Made by a program: the position numbers and the translations under genes. From positions 1-64,000 of the forward strand of contig NZ_JWJE02000012.1 of assembly GCF_000812025.2 (NCBI RefSeq): a DNA stretch of 64,000 nucleotides. The letters are read 5' to 3'. The DNA is from Bacillus thermotolerans. GTDB lineage: Bacteria > Bacillota > Bacilli > Bacillales > Domibacillaceae. Shown here in pieces: positions 34,267 through 44,356 of this stretch; the stretch's first letter is position 1, and each line of letters starts with the position of its first letter. Under the pieces are notes generated by a model, which saw nothing but the letters and a program-made list of their open reading frames with translations, was not told the DNA's origin and made no database searches.

Positions 34267-35474
34267 CAGCTGGCCTTTTGCTCAGCAGCTCCGTCTAGTG
34301 AAATGCCTGCTTCATTCAGCATCCACTCGATATGGACGCCATACCCGCTTGTCGGGTCATTCACGAATACATGCGTTACTGCTCCGATAACTTTTCCATT
34401 TTGAATAATTGGGCTGCCGCTCATCCCTTGCACAATGCCGCCTGTTTTTTCCAGCAGCTTTTTATCTGTAATTTTGATGACCATGCCTTTTGTTGCTGGA
34501 TGTTTTTGAGGAATCGTGCTGACAACCTCTACGTCATAAGACTCAACTTTGTTTTCATTCACAACGGTTAATATCTTGGCAGGTCCTTCTTTCACTTCAT
34601 GAGATAAAGCAACTGGATAAGATTTTTTATCCATATCTTTCGGGAGAGGTGAGCTCAATTGGCCAAAGATGCCGAAAGCGCTGTTTTTTGTAATATTTCC
34701 GAGCCCTTTCCGATCAGCTGAAAATTGAGCCAGCTTCTCTCCAGGGTTGCCATTGCGCCCCTTCTCAATAGATGTAACTGTAGAATTGACAATTTCTCCA
34801 TCCTGGGCCACAATGGGCTTTCTTGTATCTGCGTCTGCAATGACATGACCAAGCGCCCCGTATTTCATCGAATTTGGTTCATAAAATGTTAATGTTCCGA
34901 TACCGGTAGCCGAATCACGGATGTAGAGCCCTAATTTATAAGAAGGCTCATCCTTTCCTTTTAAAGGGTGAAGCTTCGTTTCAATTTCTTCTTTATTACG
35001 TTTAATCGTAATATCCAGCGATTCATTCGCTTCACCTGCTTCTTGAACAAGCGGACTGATATCTTGAGTTCGCTCCACTTTCTTGCCGTTTACTTTTGTA
35101 ATAATATCTCCAATGCGGATATCCGCCTTTTCACCGGGGGATTGCTGGCCATCGCCTGTTTCAATTAAATGATGCCCAACAACAAGCACCCCGACTGTGT
35201 TAAGCTTAATACCAATTGACTGACCACCCGGAATCACTCGAATCGTATTCGATTCTGTTTTCTTCTCTTTACTCGCCGTTAAACCGGCTAGTTGCAAAAG
35301 CGTATCTGATTGATCCGTTGCGTCGTGCGAAAAAGCAAGTACGTCCTCTTTTTCGGGACTTTTTATGCTCTCTGCATGAGCTTGACTTATAAAAAGAGGA
35401 ATCATTAAACACAATAGTAAGGAAACAAGGAGAATTCCACCAGTTATTATGCGACGATTTGCATATTTGCTCAA
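34266..35474 (-). CDS. spoIVB: SpoIVB peptidase (SA/S55 family)
   Basis: Forespore signalling serine protease that is secreted into the space between the membranes and triggers pro-sigma-K processing. 402 residues. A single N-terminal membrane segment ([21 protein letters not shown]) is followed by a PDZ domain (about 105-185), then the S55 peptidase with GMSGSP holding the catalytic serine near 352-354. Start: GTG 35483 is too close to GGAGAG; TTG 35474 has proper spacing. Followed by spo0A, as expected. Confidence 0.93.
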   Translation of the reverse strand: MSKYANRRIITGGILLVSLLLCLMIPLFISQAHAESIKSPEKEDVLAFSHDATDQSDTLLQLAGLTASKEKKTESNTIRVIPGGQSIGIKLNTVGVLVVGHHLIETGDGQQSPGEKADIRIGDIITKVNGKKVERTQDISPLVQEAGEANESLDITIKRNKEEIETKLHPLKGKDEPSYKLGLYIRDSATGIGTLTFYEPNSMKYGALGHVIADADTRKPIVAQDGEIVNSTVTSIEKGRNGNPGEKLAQFSADRKGLGNITKNSAFGIFGQLSSPLPKDMDKKSYPVALSHEVKEGPAKILTVVNENKVESYDVEVVSTIPQKHPATKGMVIKITDKKLLEKTGGIVQGMSGSPIIQNGKVIGAVTHVFVNDPTSGYGVHIEWMLNEAGISLDGAAEQKAS

Positions 35475-35600
35475 ACTTTTCACTCTCCTCGCTTCTAGGT
35501 AAGCCTAAACTGCCGGCTATTAATACTTTCTCCTTGAAGCGGGCCATTTATTACGAAAAAGCTGCCCTGAGTTGGGGGCTGCTGACATGGAAAAACAAGA

Positions 35601-35632
35601 AAAAACAGCCCTTCTTTAACAGGCTGTTTTTA
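35601..35632 (-). terminator. Terminator after the mgtC-like gene
   Basis: AAAAACAGCC and GGCTGTTTTT arms between about 35601 and 35632, the right arm overlapping the stop of the mgtC-like gene. The minus strand ends in a T run. Confidence 0.7.
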
Positions 35633-36322
35633 CAATGCTTCCATTTCAACGCTAATAACATGATCAATTTGCTTTAGCTGATAATATACATCCGTGGTGT
35701 ACAGCTTTTCATTGACCAATACCTGCAGATCCATCTGGATATGGTCACTGTCCTTTATGTCTTTCACCCGGACTTTATATGCCTTCATTCCTTTTTGCTT
35801 CATCTGTTTTAAAATATCAGTCATCTTCTCCTCATTATCCACAACGACCTTTACCTTCAACTGCTTTTCCGTTAAGGTTTTCGGTCCAATCCATTTAATG
35901 ATGATGGGGAAAAGCTCCACGCTGATGATCATTAAACAAGTTGAAATAATGGCCTCCATCCAAAAACCGGCTCCACAGGCAATTCCGATGGCGCCCGCTC
36001 CCCAGACAATGGCCGCTGTCGTCAAGCCAGAAATAATATCATTATTTCTGCGCAAAATAACACCAGCCCCAATGAAACCAATACCCGAAACGATTTGCGC
36101 CGCCAGCCGAAGAGGATCCATTGGTTTCTCATACGCCACAGCATAATGATCGGCCGCATCAATGGATACGTCTGTTAGTAAGCAGCTCATAATACCAATA
36201 ACGACACAAGTTTTTAGGCCAAGCGGCTTTTTCTTAATTTCCCGCTCCAGTCCAATCACCATCGATAAAACGGTAGCGATGGCTAAATTAAAAATAAAAT
36301 CAATTACCCCAACAGATATCAT
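35630..36322 (-). CDS. MgtC/SapB family membrane protein
   Basis: A 230-residue inner-membrane protein. Four to five hydrophobic segments in the first ~135 residues carry the MgtC signatures: GLEREIKKKPLGLKTC, IVSGIGFIGAGVILR, and GLTTAAIVWGAGAIG. The C-terminal ~85 residues form a soluble ACT-like domain. Relatives affect magnesium homeostasis and the F1Fo ATP synthase, or act in acid resistance. AAGGAGAAGGGG precedes the ATG. It sits between recN and spoIVB, which are neighbours in B. subtilis, with its own flanking hairpins, so it looks like a later insertion. Confidence 0.85.
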   Translation of the reverse strand: MISVGVIDFIFNLAIATVLSMVIGLEREIKKKPLGLKTCVVIGIMSCLLTDVSIDAADHYAVAYEKPMDPLRLAAQIVSGIGFIGAGVILRRNNDIISGLTTAAIVWGAGAIGIACGAGFWMEAIISTCLMIISVELFPIIIKWIGPKTLTEKQLKVKVVVDNEEKMTDILKQMKQKGMKAYKVRVKDIKDSDHIQMDLQVLVNEKLYTTDVYYQLKQIDHVISVEMEAL

Positions 36323-36362
36323 TCCCCTTCTCCTTCCGCTCGCAGACCAATATGTGATTAGA

Positions 36363-36390
36363 AAAAAGCCGCTTTAAACAGCAGCTTTTT
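36363..36390 (-). terminator. Terminator after recN
   Basis: AAAAAGC-C-GCT with AGC-A-GCTTTTT, one symmetric mismatch. The right arm reaches the recN stop at 36389, and on the minus strand a T run follows the stem. Confidence 0.7.
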
Positions 36391-38098
36391 AGCTTATTTT
36401 CAAGGAAGCAGCCAAATCCAGCAATTCCTTCGCATGCTGCTTCGTCAAATCTGTCATCTCTACACCGGAGATCATGCGTCCAATCTCTCTTACCTTTTCT
36501 TCATCCTCTAAAGGCTTCACGTTGGTTTTTGTCCGTTCATTCTCCATATGTTTGGAAATGTATAAATGCGTATCCGCCATGGCTGCTACCTGAGGCAAGT
36601 GAGAAATACAAAGCACTTGTGAGTGTACAGCTACTTCATATATCTTCTCGCCAATGGATTGAGCCACACGGCCGCTGACGCCGGTATCCACTTCATCAAA
36701 AATAATAGAGGTAATGCCTTGATGCTTAGAGAAGATGGTCTTAAGCGCCAGCATAATCCGAGACAGCTCTCCTCCGGAAGCTACCTTTGATAACGGCTTT
36801 AACGGCTCACCAGGGTTGGTGGAAATATAAAATTCCACATCATCAAGCCCATCTTTTCTGAATGCCTTTATTCCTCCCCCTGCCTGGTCCGCGGTTTCCT
36901 TAAACCGAATCTCAAATACCGTCTTATCCATATACAGCTGCTTTAATTCATGGTGAATGGCTTTTGTCAGCTTCTTCGCTGCCTTCTTCCTCCAATCACT
37001 TAGCTGACGGCCTTCTAACAGCAAGTCCTTTTCATAAGCAGCCAGCTCTTTCGTCAGCTTTTCTATGTGGGTCTCCCGATTCGTCAATGTGTCGATTTCC
37101 TCTTCGATCTTCGCGCTGTACTCCAGTACCTCTTCAATGGAGCTTCCGTATTTGCGTTTAAGCTGATTGATTTCCGTAAGCCTTGCTTCGATCACATTCA
37201 GCCGGTTTGGATCAAACTCCAGCCCGTCCAGTCCTGAACTTAGATGCCGGGCTGCATCTTCTAAAGCATAAAAGCTGTCGGATACCGTTTCGTAAATAGC
37301 CTTATAGGATTCATCCACCTCTGCCGCTGTCTCAAGCTGGGTCATCGCAAGACTGAGATAATCTAATCCTCTGCCTTCTCCGGAAAGAGCACTCCTGCTG
37401 CTCTGTACCGCTTCATATAGCTTCTCAAAGTTGCTCAGCTTTCTCTTTTCTTCAGTTAATTCATTGTCTTCATTCAGCTGAAGCTCTGCTCTCTGAATTT
37501 CAGAAAGCTGAAATTGGAGCAAATCAAGCCGGTGAGCCACTTGCTGTTCGTTTTCACTAAGCTGGCGAATGGTTTTTGCTGTCTGATCGTACCTTTTATA
37601 CACCTCTAAATAGCTTTCTTTCGCTTTTAGCACTTCATCCCCGCCAAATTGATCTAACAAATTTAAGTGCCGGCTGGCATCCATCAGCTCCTGATGCTCA
37701 TGCTGCCCATGTATGTCTACGAGGGCTGAACCGATTTCGCGCAAAATAGCAATCGTTACCAGCTTTCCATTTACACGGCAGACGCTTTTTCCATTTGTAG
37801 ATATTTCCCGGCGAATGATGACTGTTTCTTCCTCCACATCAATCCCAAACTGTTGTGCCTTCTCCAAACATGGATGATCTGCACTTTCAATCTGGAACAA
37901 CCCTTCAATCTCTGCCTTCTTCTCTCCGTGCCGGACAAATTCAGCGGAGCCCCGCCCGCCGACGAGGAGATGTACAGCATCAATAATAATCGACTTCCCC
38001 GCCCCCGTCTCACCAGTGAGCACTGTCAGCCCCTTCTCAAGCGATAAATGAAGCTCCTCTATAATAGCAAAATTTCGTATGGATAATTCCTGTAGCAA
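36389..38098 (-). CDS. recN: DNA repair protein RecN
   Basis: SMC-like ATPase acting early in double-strand-break repair, 569 residues. Walker A GETGAGKSI is near residue 30. Long coiled-coil arms lie at about 160-370, and the ABC signature SGGELSRIMLALK and Walker B IIFDEVDTGVSG are in the C-terminal half. Start is TTG 38098 after GAGGTG. It follows argR by 16 bases, so the two are co-transcribed. Confidence 0.95.
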   Translation of the reverse strand: MLQELSIRNFAIIEELHLSLEKGLTVLTGETGAGKSIIIDAVHLLVGGRGSAEFVRHGEKKAEIEGLFQIESADHPCLEKAQQFGIDVEEETVIIRREISTNGKSVCRVNGKLVTIAILREIGSALVDIHGQHEHQELMDASRHLNLLDQFGGDEVLKAKESYLEVYKRYDQTAKTIRQLSENEQQVAHRLDLLQFQLSEIQRAELQLNEDNELTEEKRKLSNFEKLYEAVQSSRSALSGEGRGLDYLSLAMTQLETAAEVDESYKAIYETVSDSFYALEDAARHLSSGLDGLEFDPNRLNVIEARLTEINQLKRKYGSSIEEVLEYSAKIEEEIDTLTNRETHIEKLTKELAAYEKDLLLEGRQLSDWRKKAAKKLTKAIHHELKQLYMDKTVFEIRFKETADQAGGGIKAFRKDGLDDVEFYISTNPGEPLKPLSKVASGGELSRIMLALKTIFSKHQGITSIIFDEVDTGVSGRVAQSIGEKIYEVAVHSQVLCISHLPQVAAMADTHLYISKHMENERTKTNVKPLEDEEKVREIGRMISGVEMTDLTKQHAKELLDLAASLKIS

Positions 38099-38114
38099 AA
38101 TTCATTCACCTCAA

Positions 38115-38564
38115 TTAAAGCATTTCTAAAAAGCGGTCTGAAACGATCGTTGTATGCTCCGGTGCCCGGCAAATAATCAGGCAGGTATCATCCCCGCAAA
38201 TCGTTCCCATGATCTCCTCCCAGTCCAGATTATCAATTAAGGCGCCGACTGCTTGGGCGTTTCCCGGGAGTGTCTTCATAACAACGAAATGACCGGCAGC
38301 ATCAATGCTGACGAACGCATCCATGAGGGAACGTTTCAGCTTTTGAAGCGGATTAAACCGCTGGTCGGCCGGTAAACTGTATTTATAACGTCCATCTAAA
38401 AGAGGAACCTTTACTAAATGAAGCTCTTTAATGTCCCTTGATACAGTTGCTTGTGTGACATTGTAGCCTAGATTTTTCAGCCGTTCTACTAATTCATCCT
38501 GTGTCTCTATCTCATTGTTTGTAATAATTTCTCTAATTTTAATATGGCGTTGGCCTTTATTCAT
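38115..38564 (-). CDS. argR: Arginine repressor ArgR/AhrC
   Basis: Arginine-dependent regulator of arginine synthesis and breakdown, a hexamer of 149-residue subunits. The N-terminal winged helix has [17 protein letters not shown]. The C-terminal domain binds arginine at [19 protein letters not shown] precedes the ATG at 38564, giving the family's [14 protein letters not shown] start, so an earlier in-frame codon at 38573 is not used. First gene of an argR-recN unit, as in B. subtilis. Confidence 0.95.
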   Translation of the reverse strand: MNKGQRHIKIREIITNNEIETQDELVERLKNLGYNVTQATVSRDIKELHLVKVPLLDGRYKYSLPADQRFNPLQKLKRSLMDAFVSIDAAGHFVVMKTLPGNAQAVGALIDNLDWEEIMGTICGDDTCLIICRAPEHTTIVSDRFLEML

Positions 38565-38581
38565 GTTTTTCACCTCATAAA

Positions 38582-38608
38582 ACGTATAAATATACCTTCT
38601 TATACATT
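38582..38608 (-). promoter_or_regulatory. Possible ARG-box-like dyad before argR
   Basis: AT-rich near-palindromes (GTATAAATATAC and TATACAT) within 18-45 bases of the argR start. ArgR proteins often regulate themselves through such boxes. The match is loose and the call is only suggestive. Confidence 0.25.
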
Positions 38609-38729
38609 AGTTTATCTTATTTATTTCCTTATGTATAGGAAAGTAGAACAAACTAATAAAAAACTCGTCTGTTGCATACTCATCAGTTTAAGATGAAGAA
38701 GGCGGCCGCATTTCGTGAATAATAAACAA

Positions 38730-38757
38730 AAGACCAAATCGCATATGATTTGGTCTT
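38730..38757 (-). terminator. Terminator after tlyA
   Basis: AAGACCAAATC (38730-38740) pairs perfectly with GATTTGGTCTT (38747-38757), and TTTT follows on the minus strand. It ends the transcript that comes through dxs and tlyA. Confidence 0.75.
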
Positions 38758-38826
38758 CAAATGAATTACTTTTCGCTGTCTCTTCGGAAGGCAATCTCAT
38801 TTCCTAGAGCCGATTTCATGTATTGG

Positions 38827-39672
38827 TTAGTTATTGGGCTTTTTGGATTGTTTTAACTCTGCATGGGCTGACTGGACAACCTCTTCCACAGTAGTGTGAA
38901 GATAATTCTCTCCTTGTTCATCATGGTCAGCCGGAGAAACTAAATGAATTAAAAACTCAATATTTCCATCTCCGCCTGTAATTGGCGAAAATGATAAATT
39001 TCTCACATCGTATCCTAGGCTAAGAGAGAGGTGTATGATCTTTTCAATGACTTCTTTATGAATAGCCGGATCTCTAATAATCCCTTTCTTTCCGACCTGC
39101 TCCTTTCCAGCTTCAAATTGCGGCTTGATCAAGGCCACTACATCGCTGTTGGGTATAAGCAGCGTTTTCAGTACAGGAAGGATAAGAGATAAGGAAATAA
39201 ACGATACATCAATCGTTGCGAACGCCGGAAGGCCTTCTGTTAAGTCCTCGGGTTTCACATAGCGGAAGTTCGTCCGTTCCATGACAATCACACGTTCATC
39301 CTTACGCAGTTTCCACGCCAGCTGGTTATAGCCGACGTCAACAGCATAGGAACGCTCAGCACCATTTTGGAGGGCGCAGTCGGTGAACCCTCCAGTAGAG
39401 GAGCCGATATCAATCATGATTTTACCTTTTACTTCCAAATCAAAGGTATTTAGTGCCTTTTCCAGCTTAAGGCCTCCACGGCTTACATAAGGCATAACCT
39501 TGCCCTTGACCTGGAGTGGAGCGTCGGCTGGAACCTTTTCTCCTGGTTTATCCAGACGCTCTTCATTCGAATAGACAAGCCCTGCCATAATCGCACGCTT
39601 TGCCTTTTCCCTTGTCTCGATCAGTCCTCTCTCTACGAGCAGGACATCCACACGTTCTTTCTTCGCCTTCAT
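38827..39672 (-). CDS. tlyA: TlyA family rRNA (cytidine-2'-O)-methyltransferase
   Basis: 281 residues: an N-terminal S4 RNA-binding domain (5-65, VDVLLVERGLIETREKAKRAI) joined to a FtsJ-like SAM methyltransferase (about 80-260, with MIDIGSSTGGFTDCALQNGA as the SAM loop). Relatives methylate 16S and 23S rRNA 2'-OH groups; some are called haemolysins by an old name. It is B. subtilis YqxC in this position. It follows dxs by two bases. Confidence 0.9.
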   Translation of the reverse strand: MKAKKERVDVLLVERGLIETREKAKRAIMAGLVYSNEERLDKPGEKVPADAPLQVKGKVMPYVSRGGLKLEKALNTFDLEVKGKIMIDIGSSTGGFTDCALQNGAERSYAVDVGYNQLAWKLRKDERVIVMERTNFRYVKPEDLTEGLPAFATIDVSFISLSLILPVLKTLLIPNSDVVALIKPQFEAGKEQVGKKGIIRDPAIHKEVIEKIIHLSLSLGYDVRNLSFSPITGGDGNIEFLIHLVSPADHDEQGENYLHTTVEEVVQSAHAELKQSKKPNN

Positions 39673-39674
39673 AC

Positions 39675-41567
39675 TTACGCCCTTTTCTGTTTTTTTGGTG
39701 TCATAGCAAGCAGCTTACGTAAAGCCGCTTCCTCTGTTAAATCAATTTCTTCCAGCAGCGCATTTACACTACCGTGCTCAATAAAGCGGTCGGGAATTCC
39801 CATTCGTTCAATGACTTGATTCGTCATTCCCTGGTCGTTGGCAAATTCCAGTACTGCACTGCCAAAGCCTCCTTGAAGAACAGCTTCTTCAATTGTCAAA
39901 ATCGGCATATTCTCATTAAACAGCTGCATCAGCATATTCTCATCGAGCGGTTTAATGAAACGGGCATTGATCACTTTCACGGATACCCCTTGATTCTTTG
40001 CACGTTCAGCAGCTTCCAGGGCTAGCGGAATCGTTGTGCCGAAGGTTAAAATCGCTGCATCTGTTCCATCCCGAAGAACCTCCCAGCTGCCGATTGGAAT
40101 TTGCTTCAGCTCGTCATCCATCTTTACGCCGATTCCGTTTCCTCTTGGGAAACGCATAGCAATAGGGCCGTCATTGTAATTGACCGCTGTATTGACCATG
40201 TGCTGGCCTTCATTTTCATCCTTAGGCATCATTAATACCATATTAGGCAGGTGACGCAAGAAGGCAATATCAAATACTCCCTGATGGGTTTCTCCATCCG
40301 CACCTACCAGCCCGGCCCGGTCAATGCCGATAAATACATTCAAGTTCGGCCGGCAAATATCATGTACCACCTGGTCATAGGCTCTTTGAAGGAAGGTTGA
40401 ATAAATAGCCAAAAACGGCTTCATCCCTTGCGTAGCAAGCCCTGCCGCTACAGTAGCTGCATGCTGCTCCGCAATTCCGACGTCAAACATTCGATCAGGA
40501 AATTCTTCTGCAAAGCCAAGGAGCTTGGATCCGACCGGCATTGCTGGCGTAATAGCCACAATCCGTTCGTCTGTACGTGCAAGCTTTCTTACCGTTTCGC
40601 TCACTAAAGAGCTCCATGCTGGCGGCTGGCCAACCGGCTTAATCAAATCGCCTGTATCGATCTTGTATGGCCCTGTTCCATGCCATGTTCCTTGTTTATC
40701 TAACTCGGCTGGACCATAGCCCTTTCCTTTCTTCGTAATGACATGGAGAAGTACCGGTCCCTCTGTTTTCTTGGCATATTGCATATTTTCAATTAAGTCT
40801 TCGTAATTATGACCGTCAATCGGGCCAAGATAAGTAAAGCCCAGCTCTTCAAAGAACATGCCTGAAACAAATAAATATTTTAGGCTGTCCTTTAAGCGCT
40901 CTGCCGTCTGCGCCATTTTGCCGCCCACGGCCGGGATTTTCTTTAACAGCCCTTCCAGCTCGTCCTTTGCCTTATTATATTTTCCATCTGTCCGGAGACG
41001 GCCAAGTACGTTGTGAAGGGCTCCCACGTTAGGAGCAATGGACATTTCATTATCATTCAGCACCACCATCATATCTTTCTGTTCGTGACCAATATGGTTT
41101 AGTGCCTCAAGTGCCATACCGCCTGTAAGGGCTCCATCACCGATAACAGGAATAATATGTGACCTTTCTTTCTTTAAGTCTCTCGCAATAGCCATTCCCA
41201 TCGCTGCAGATAACGAAGTGGAGCTATGGCCGGTTTCCCACACATCGTGCTTGCTTTCTGACATTTTAGGGAAGCCGCATAGCCCTTTATATTGACGAAG
41301 GGTATCGAATGCACCTGCTCTTCCAGTAAGGATTTTGTGTACATAAGACTGATGACCAACATCCCATAATATCTTGTCTTGAGGACTAGTAAAGCAATAA
41401 TGCAGCGCAACTGTAAGCTCTACTACTCCCAGGTTCGGACCGATATGTCCGCCTGTCCTGGATAAGTTTTCAATGAGAAATTGTCGAATTTCTGCACTTA
41501 GCTCATTTAATTCCTCGATGGTCATATTTTTTAAAAAAGCAGGGTTTTCAATGGATAATAGATCCAA
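39675..41567 (-). CDS. dxs: 1-deoxy-D-xylulose-5-phosphate synthase
   Basis: Thiamine-diphosphate enzyme that condenses pyruvate and glyceraldehyde 3-phosphate in the first step of the MEP isoprenoid route. 630 residues. The TPP motif runs from [15 protein letters not shown] to [14 protein letters not shown]. The transketolase centre has [16 protein letters not shown] residues (GADGETHQG). The start is TTG 41567, which gives [11 protein letters not shown] as in B. subtilis; GTG 41576 is three codons earlier. ispA, the next pathway gene in this cluster, lies just upstream. Confidence 0.95.
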   Translation of the reverse strand: MDLLSIENPAFLKNMTIEELNELSAEIRQFLIENLSRTGGHIGPNLGVVELTVALHYCFTSPQDKILWDVGHQSYVHKILTGRAGAFDTLRQYKGLCGFPKMSESKHDVWETGHSSTSLSAAMGMAIARDLKKERSHIIPVIGDGALTGGMALEALNHIGHEQKDMMVVLNDNEMSIAPNVGALHNVLGRLRTDGKYNKAKDELEGLLKKIPAVGGKMAQTAERLKDSLKYLFVSGMFFEELGFTYLGPIDGHNYEDLIENMQYAKKTEGPVLLHVITKKGKGYGPAELDKQGTWHGTGPYKIDTGDLIKPVGQPPAWSSLVSETVRKLARTDERIVAITPAMPVGSKLLGFAEEFPDRMFDVGIAEQHAATVAAGLATQGMKPFLAIYSTFLQRAYDQVVHDICRPNLNVFIGIDRAGLVGADGETHQGVFDIAFLRHLPNMVLMMPKDENEGQHMVNTAVNYNDGPIAMRFPRGNGIGVKMDDELKQIPIGSWEVLRDGTDAAILTFGTTIPLALEAAERAKNQGVSVKVINARFIKPLDENMLMQLFNENMPILTIEEAVLQGGFGSAVLEFANDQGMTNQVIERMGIPDRFIEHGSVNALLEEIDLTEEAALRKLLAMTPKKQKRA

Positions 41568-41694
41568 CAGGATCACTCGCTTTCATAACTGTATCATTTC
41601 TTACTTTTCTTTATTATAACGCGGTCGTCTCGTTCTACAACTTATTCTTATATGGATAGGAAACCTTTCTCTTCCTTCCTGAAAGAATACTTTG

Positions 41695-41729
41695 AAAAAA
41701 CAGCCGCTAACACGCAGGGTGGTAACGGC
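41695..41729 (-). terminator. Hairpin plus T6 in the dxs leader (terminator or attenuator)
   Basis: On the minus strand GCCGTTA...TAGCGGC forms a 27-base hairpin (41729-41703) with two mismatches, followed by TG and six T (41700-41695). It lies after the stop of ispA, but also after a good promoter at 41785-41757, so it may attenuate dxs. Confidence 0.6.
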
Positions 41730-41756
41730 AAGCAGTTAAACAAACATAGTGGTGTT

Positions 41757-41785
41757 ATTATATCATATGTAACAAAACACAACAA
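41757..41785 (-). promoter_or_regulatory. Promoter of dxs
   Basis: Minus strand: TTGTTG (41785-41780), 17-base spacer, perfect TATAAT (41762-41757). It gives a ~180-base leader before dxs. Confidence 0.6.
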
Positions 41786-41800
41786 TTTTAGTCAATTTTC

Positions 41801-42685
41801 TTAACGATCACGCGTAACAATTAATTCAACGAGTGCACTCAAAAGGGCCGGATCCGCCTTCGTGTATTGAAGGGCTGTCAGCGCCGCATCAGCGTGCTTA
41901 TTGAGAGCTTCTTTTGCTCCCTCCATCGTCAGTAAAGCTGGATAAGTGCTTTTCTCCTTGGCTGTGTCACTGCCAATTCTCTTGCCAATCTTTTCTTCCG
42001 ATCCTTCGACATCTAAAATATCATCCTGAATTTGAAAAGCGATGCCTACATGGAAAGCATAATTCTTAAAGTGAGCAAGCTGCTCCTCATTTGCCCCTGC
42101 AAGCAATGCTCCTGCCATGACGCCGTACGTCAGCAGACGGCCTGTCTTATTTTTATGAATGTATTCAAGCTCCTCAAGAGTAAGCTCTTTTCCTTCACCC
42201 TCCATATCCGACATTTGGCCGCCGACCATACCTTCAGGTCCCGCTGCTTGTGCCAGCCACTCGACGAGGGTCACCTTTTGCTCGCTTGAATAATGCGGGG
42301 ATTGAACAATCACTTGAAACGCATATGTAAGCAAAGCATCTCCTGCCAGAATAGCTGCAGCTTCGCCAAACACTTTATGGTTCGTCGGCTGTCCTCTCCT
42401 TAAATCATCATCATCCATGCTTGGCAAATCATCATGGATCAGCGAGTAAGTATGGATCATCTCAAGTGCAGCCGCCGCTTCTAGTCCAAGCTTCGGGTCC
42501 TTCCCTAAGGAAGCCAGGGCAGCAAACAGCAGAACGGGCCGTATGCGCTTTCCTCCGGCTTGCAATGAATAATTCATCGACTTCTTCAATGTTTCCGGTG
42601 CATCCAGTCTTTCAATGACTGCTGACAGCTCACTCTCCAGCACCTCTTTGTATTCTTTCATGAAAATAGATAATTCTTCTGCCAT
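41801..42685 (-). CDS. ispA: Polyprenyl (farnesyl diphosphate) synthase
   Basis: Trans-prenyltransferase (294 residues) that makes C15 farnesyl diphosphate from IPP and DMAPP/GPP. The first Asp-rich motif DDLPSMDDDDLRRG begins at residue 85; the second, FQIQDDILDVEG, is near 228. The five residues before the first motif (TYSLIH) include Tyr, as in FPP synthases. GGAGGAG precedes the ATG. Part of the xseA-xseB-ispA run. Confidence 0.94.
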   Translation of the reverse strand: MAEELSIFMKEYKEVLESELSAVIERLDAPETLKKSMNYSLQAGGKRIRPVLLFAALASLGKDPKLGLEAAAALEMIHTYSLIHDDLPSMDDDDLRRGQPTNHKVFGEAAAILAGDALLTYAFQVIVQSPHYSSEQKVTLVEWLAQAAGPEGMVGGQMSDMEGEGKELTLEELEYIHKNKTGRLLTYGVMAGALLAGANEEQLAHFKNYAFHVGIAFQIQDDILDVEGSEEKIGKRIGSDTAKEKSTYPALLTMEGAKEALNKHADAALTALQYTKADPALLSALVELIVTRDR

Positions 42686-42687
42686 CT

Positions 42688-42915
42688 TTACTCCTCCTCG
42701 TCCAATTCGAAATCTTTCTCCCCATCTCCAGTCATCAGCTTCGCCAGCTGGCCTTCTGCGTGACTCAGCTTTTCATGACAAAAGGCAGACAGCTCCATGC
42801 CTTTCTGGTAAAAGCTCAACGCCTCTTCCAGCGGCACATCTCCTTCCTCGAGCTTCACAATAATGGATTCCAGCTTTTCCATCGCTTCTTCAAATGTCAG
42901 TTCTTTATTCTCCAT
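42688..42915 (-). CDS. xseB: Exodeoxyribonuclease VII small subunit
   Basis: A 75-residue helical hairpin protein (FEEAMEKLESIIVKLEEGDVPLEEAL, then YQKGMELSAFC) that binds the large subunit XseA. Acidic C-terminus. Overlaps the end of xseA by 11 bases and is followed by ispA after two bases, showing tight coupling. AGAGGTG precedes the ATG. Confidence 0.93.
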   Translation of the reverse strand: MENKELTFEEAMEKLESIIVKLEEGDVPLEEALSFYQKGMELSAFCHEKLSHAEGQLAKLMTGDGEKDFELDEEE

Positions 42916-44260
42916 TCTCTTTCACCTCTATCGATTCAATCTGGCAAATCAGCTTGCCGTCCGCCACTTGGACTCCAAGGCGCTCTCCCTCTTGTACGTT
43001 TTGAATTGATTTAATCAGTTTTTCCTCTTCATTATAAACGAGGCTGTAGCCGCGCTCCATAATCTTCAACGGACTAAGCGCATGCAGCATAGAAAGCTGC
43101 CGGCGAAATGTCTCTTGTTTGCTTTTAAGCAGCCGCTGCATCTCACGCGCCAAATCTGTTTCCAAGCGTTCTGCCTGCATTCTCGCTTCGCTTACTTTTT
43201 TGGCAGGATGGCTGCGCTGCAGGCGGTTCGTTAAATCCTTGAGCCTCATAGATGTATTGGCTGCGTACGCGGATTGCTCCTTGGCCAGCCTGTCTGTTAA
43301 GCGATCTAGACGCTCTGCCTGCTGCCTATACAATGACTGTGGATTCCGCATAATGTAGGAGTTTCTTGCAGACTCATAGCGACTGCGTTCTCGCCTCACT
43401 TTCTCGGCAACCGCACGGGTGATTCTCGCTTTTCTATCCGCTACTCTCTGCAGCACTTCCTCTAAATGAGGAACCGCAATTTCGGCTCCTGCAGTCGGTG
43501 TCGGTGCCCGACGATCGGCAGCAAAATCGGCAATCGTTATGTCTGTCTCATGACCGACCGCTGAAATGACCGGAATAGCAGAAGAACGGATAGCCCTAGC
43601 CACTGCTTCTTCATTAAATGCCCATAACTCCTCAATGGAGCCGCCTCCACGCCCAACAATAAGGACATCTGCCCGCCTGTCTTTATTAGCCTGTTCCACT
43701 GCAGCTACAATAGACGGTGCAGCTCCTTCACCTTGAACAAGCGCCGGGTAAATGAGAAGCTCCGCCACCGGATAGCGTCGCTTGATGGTCGTAATAATAT
43801 CCCTGACCGCAGCGCCTGTTGGTGATGTAACCACCCCGACTGTTTTCGGATAAATCGGAAGCGGGCGTTTGTTGTCCGGATCAAATAACCCTTCCTTCTC
43901 CAACTTCTTCTTCAATTGTTCAAACGCTAAGTACAAGCTGCCAATTCCATCCGGCTGCATAGATTTCACGTATATTTGATATTGTCCCCCCGCCTCATAA
44001 ACAGTCACATCACCGGAAACAAGCACTTGCATGCCATTTTCGGGGACAAACTTCAGGGAACGATTAGCCGAAGAAAACATAACAGCCAATACGCGGGCTT
44101 TCTCGTCCTTCAGTGTAAAGTACATATGGCCGCTGGAATGCCTTTTAAAGTTTGAAATTTCTCCCTTAACCAGCACATTCGTTAAATGGGGATCCGCATC
44201 AAACTTTCTTTTTATATATTTTGTCAATGCTTTTACAGTTAAATAACGATCTATTTCCAT
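42905..44260 (-). CDS. xseA: Exodeoxyribonuclease VII large subunit
   Basis: Catalytic subunit (451 residues) of the single-strand exonuclease. An N-terminal OB fold (about 20-105) is followed by the nuclease domain with GVVTSPTGAAVRDI, GRGGGSIEELWAFN and SAVGHETDITIADFAADRRAPTPT. A long coiled coil (about 270-410) binds XseB. AAAGGTGG precedes the ATG. First gene of the xseA-xseB-ispA unit, following folD. Confidence 0.95.
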   Translation of the reverse strand: MEIDRYLTVKALTKYIKRKFDADPHLTNVLVKGEISNFKRHSSGHMYFTLKDEKARVLAVMFSSANRSLKFVPENGMQVLVSGDVTVYEAGGQYQIYVKSMQPDGIGSLYLAFEQLKKKLEKEGLFDPDNKRPLPIYPKTVGVVTSPTGAAVRDIITTIKRRYPVAELLIYPALVQGEGAAPSIVAAVEQANKDRRADVLIVGRGGGSIEELWAFNEEAVARAIRSSAIPVISAVGHETDITIADFAADRRAPTPTAGAEIAVPHLEEVLQRVADRKARITRAVAEKVRRERSRYESARNSYIMRNPQSLYRQQAERLDRLTDRLAKEQSAYAANTSMRLKDLTNRLQRSHPAKKVSEARMQAERLETDLAREMQRLLKSKQETFRRQLSMLHALSPLKIMERGYSLVYNEEEKLIKSIQNVQEGERLGVQVADGKLICQIESIEVKENGE

Positions 44261-44356
44261 ATTAATTCCACCTTTTTTGCTAAAGCTAAAAAAGCTGCCT
44301 CCCTATTATAACATTTGGGAGGCAGCTTCGCCTTCAGCAAGAAAGCAATTTAAACA

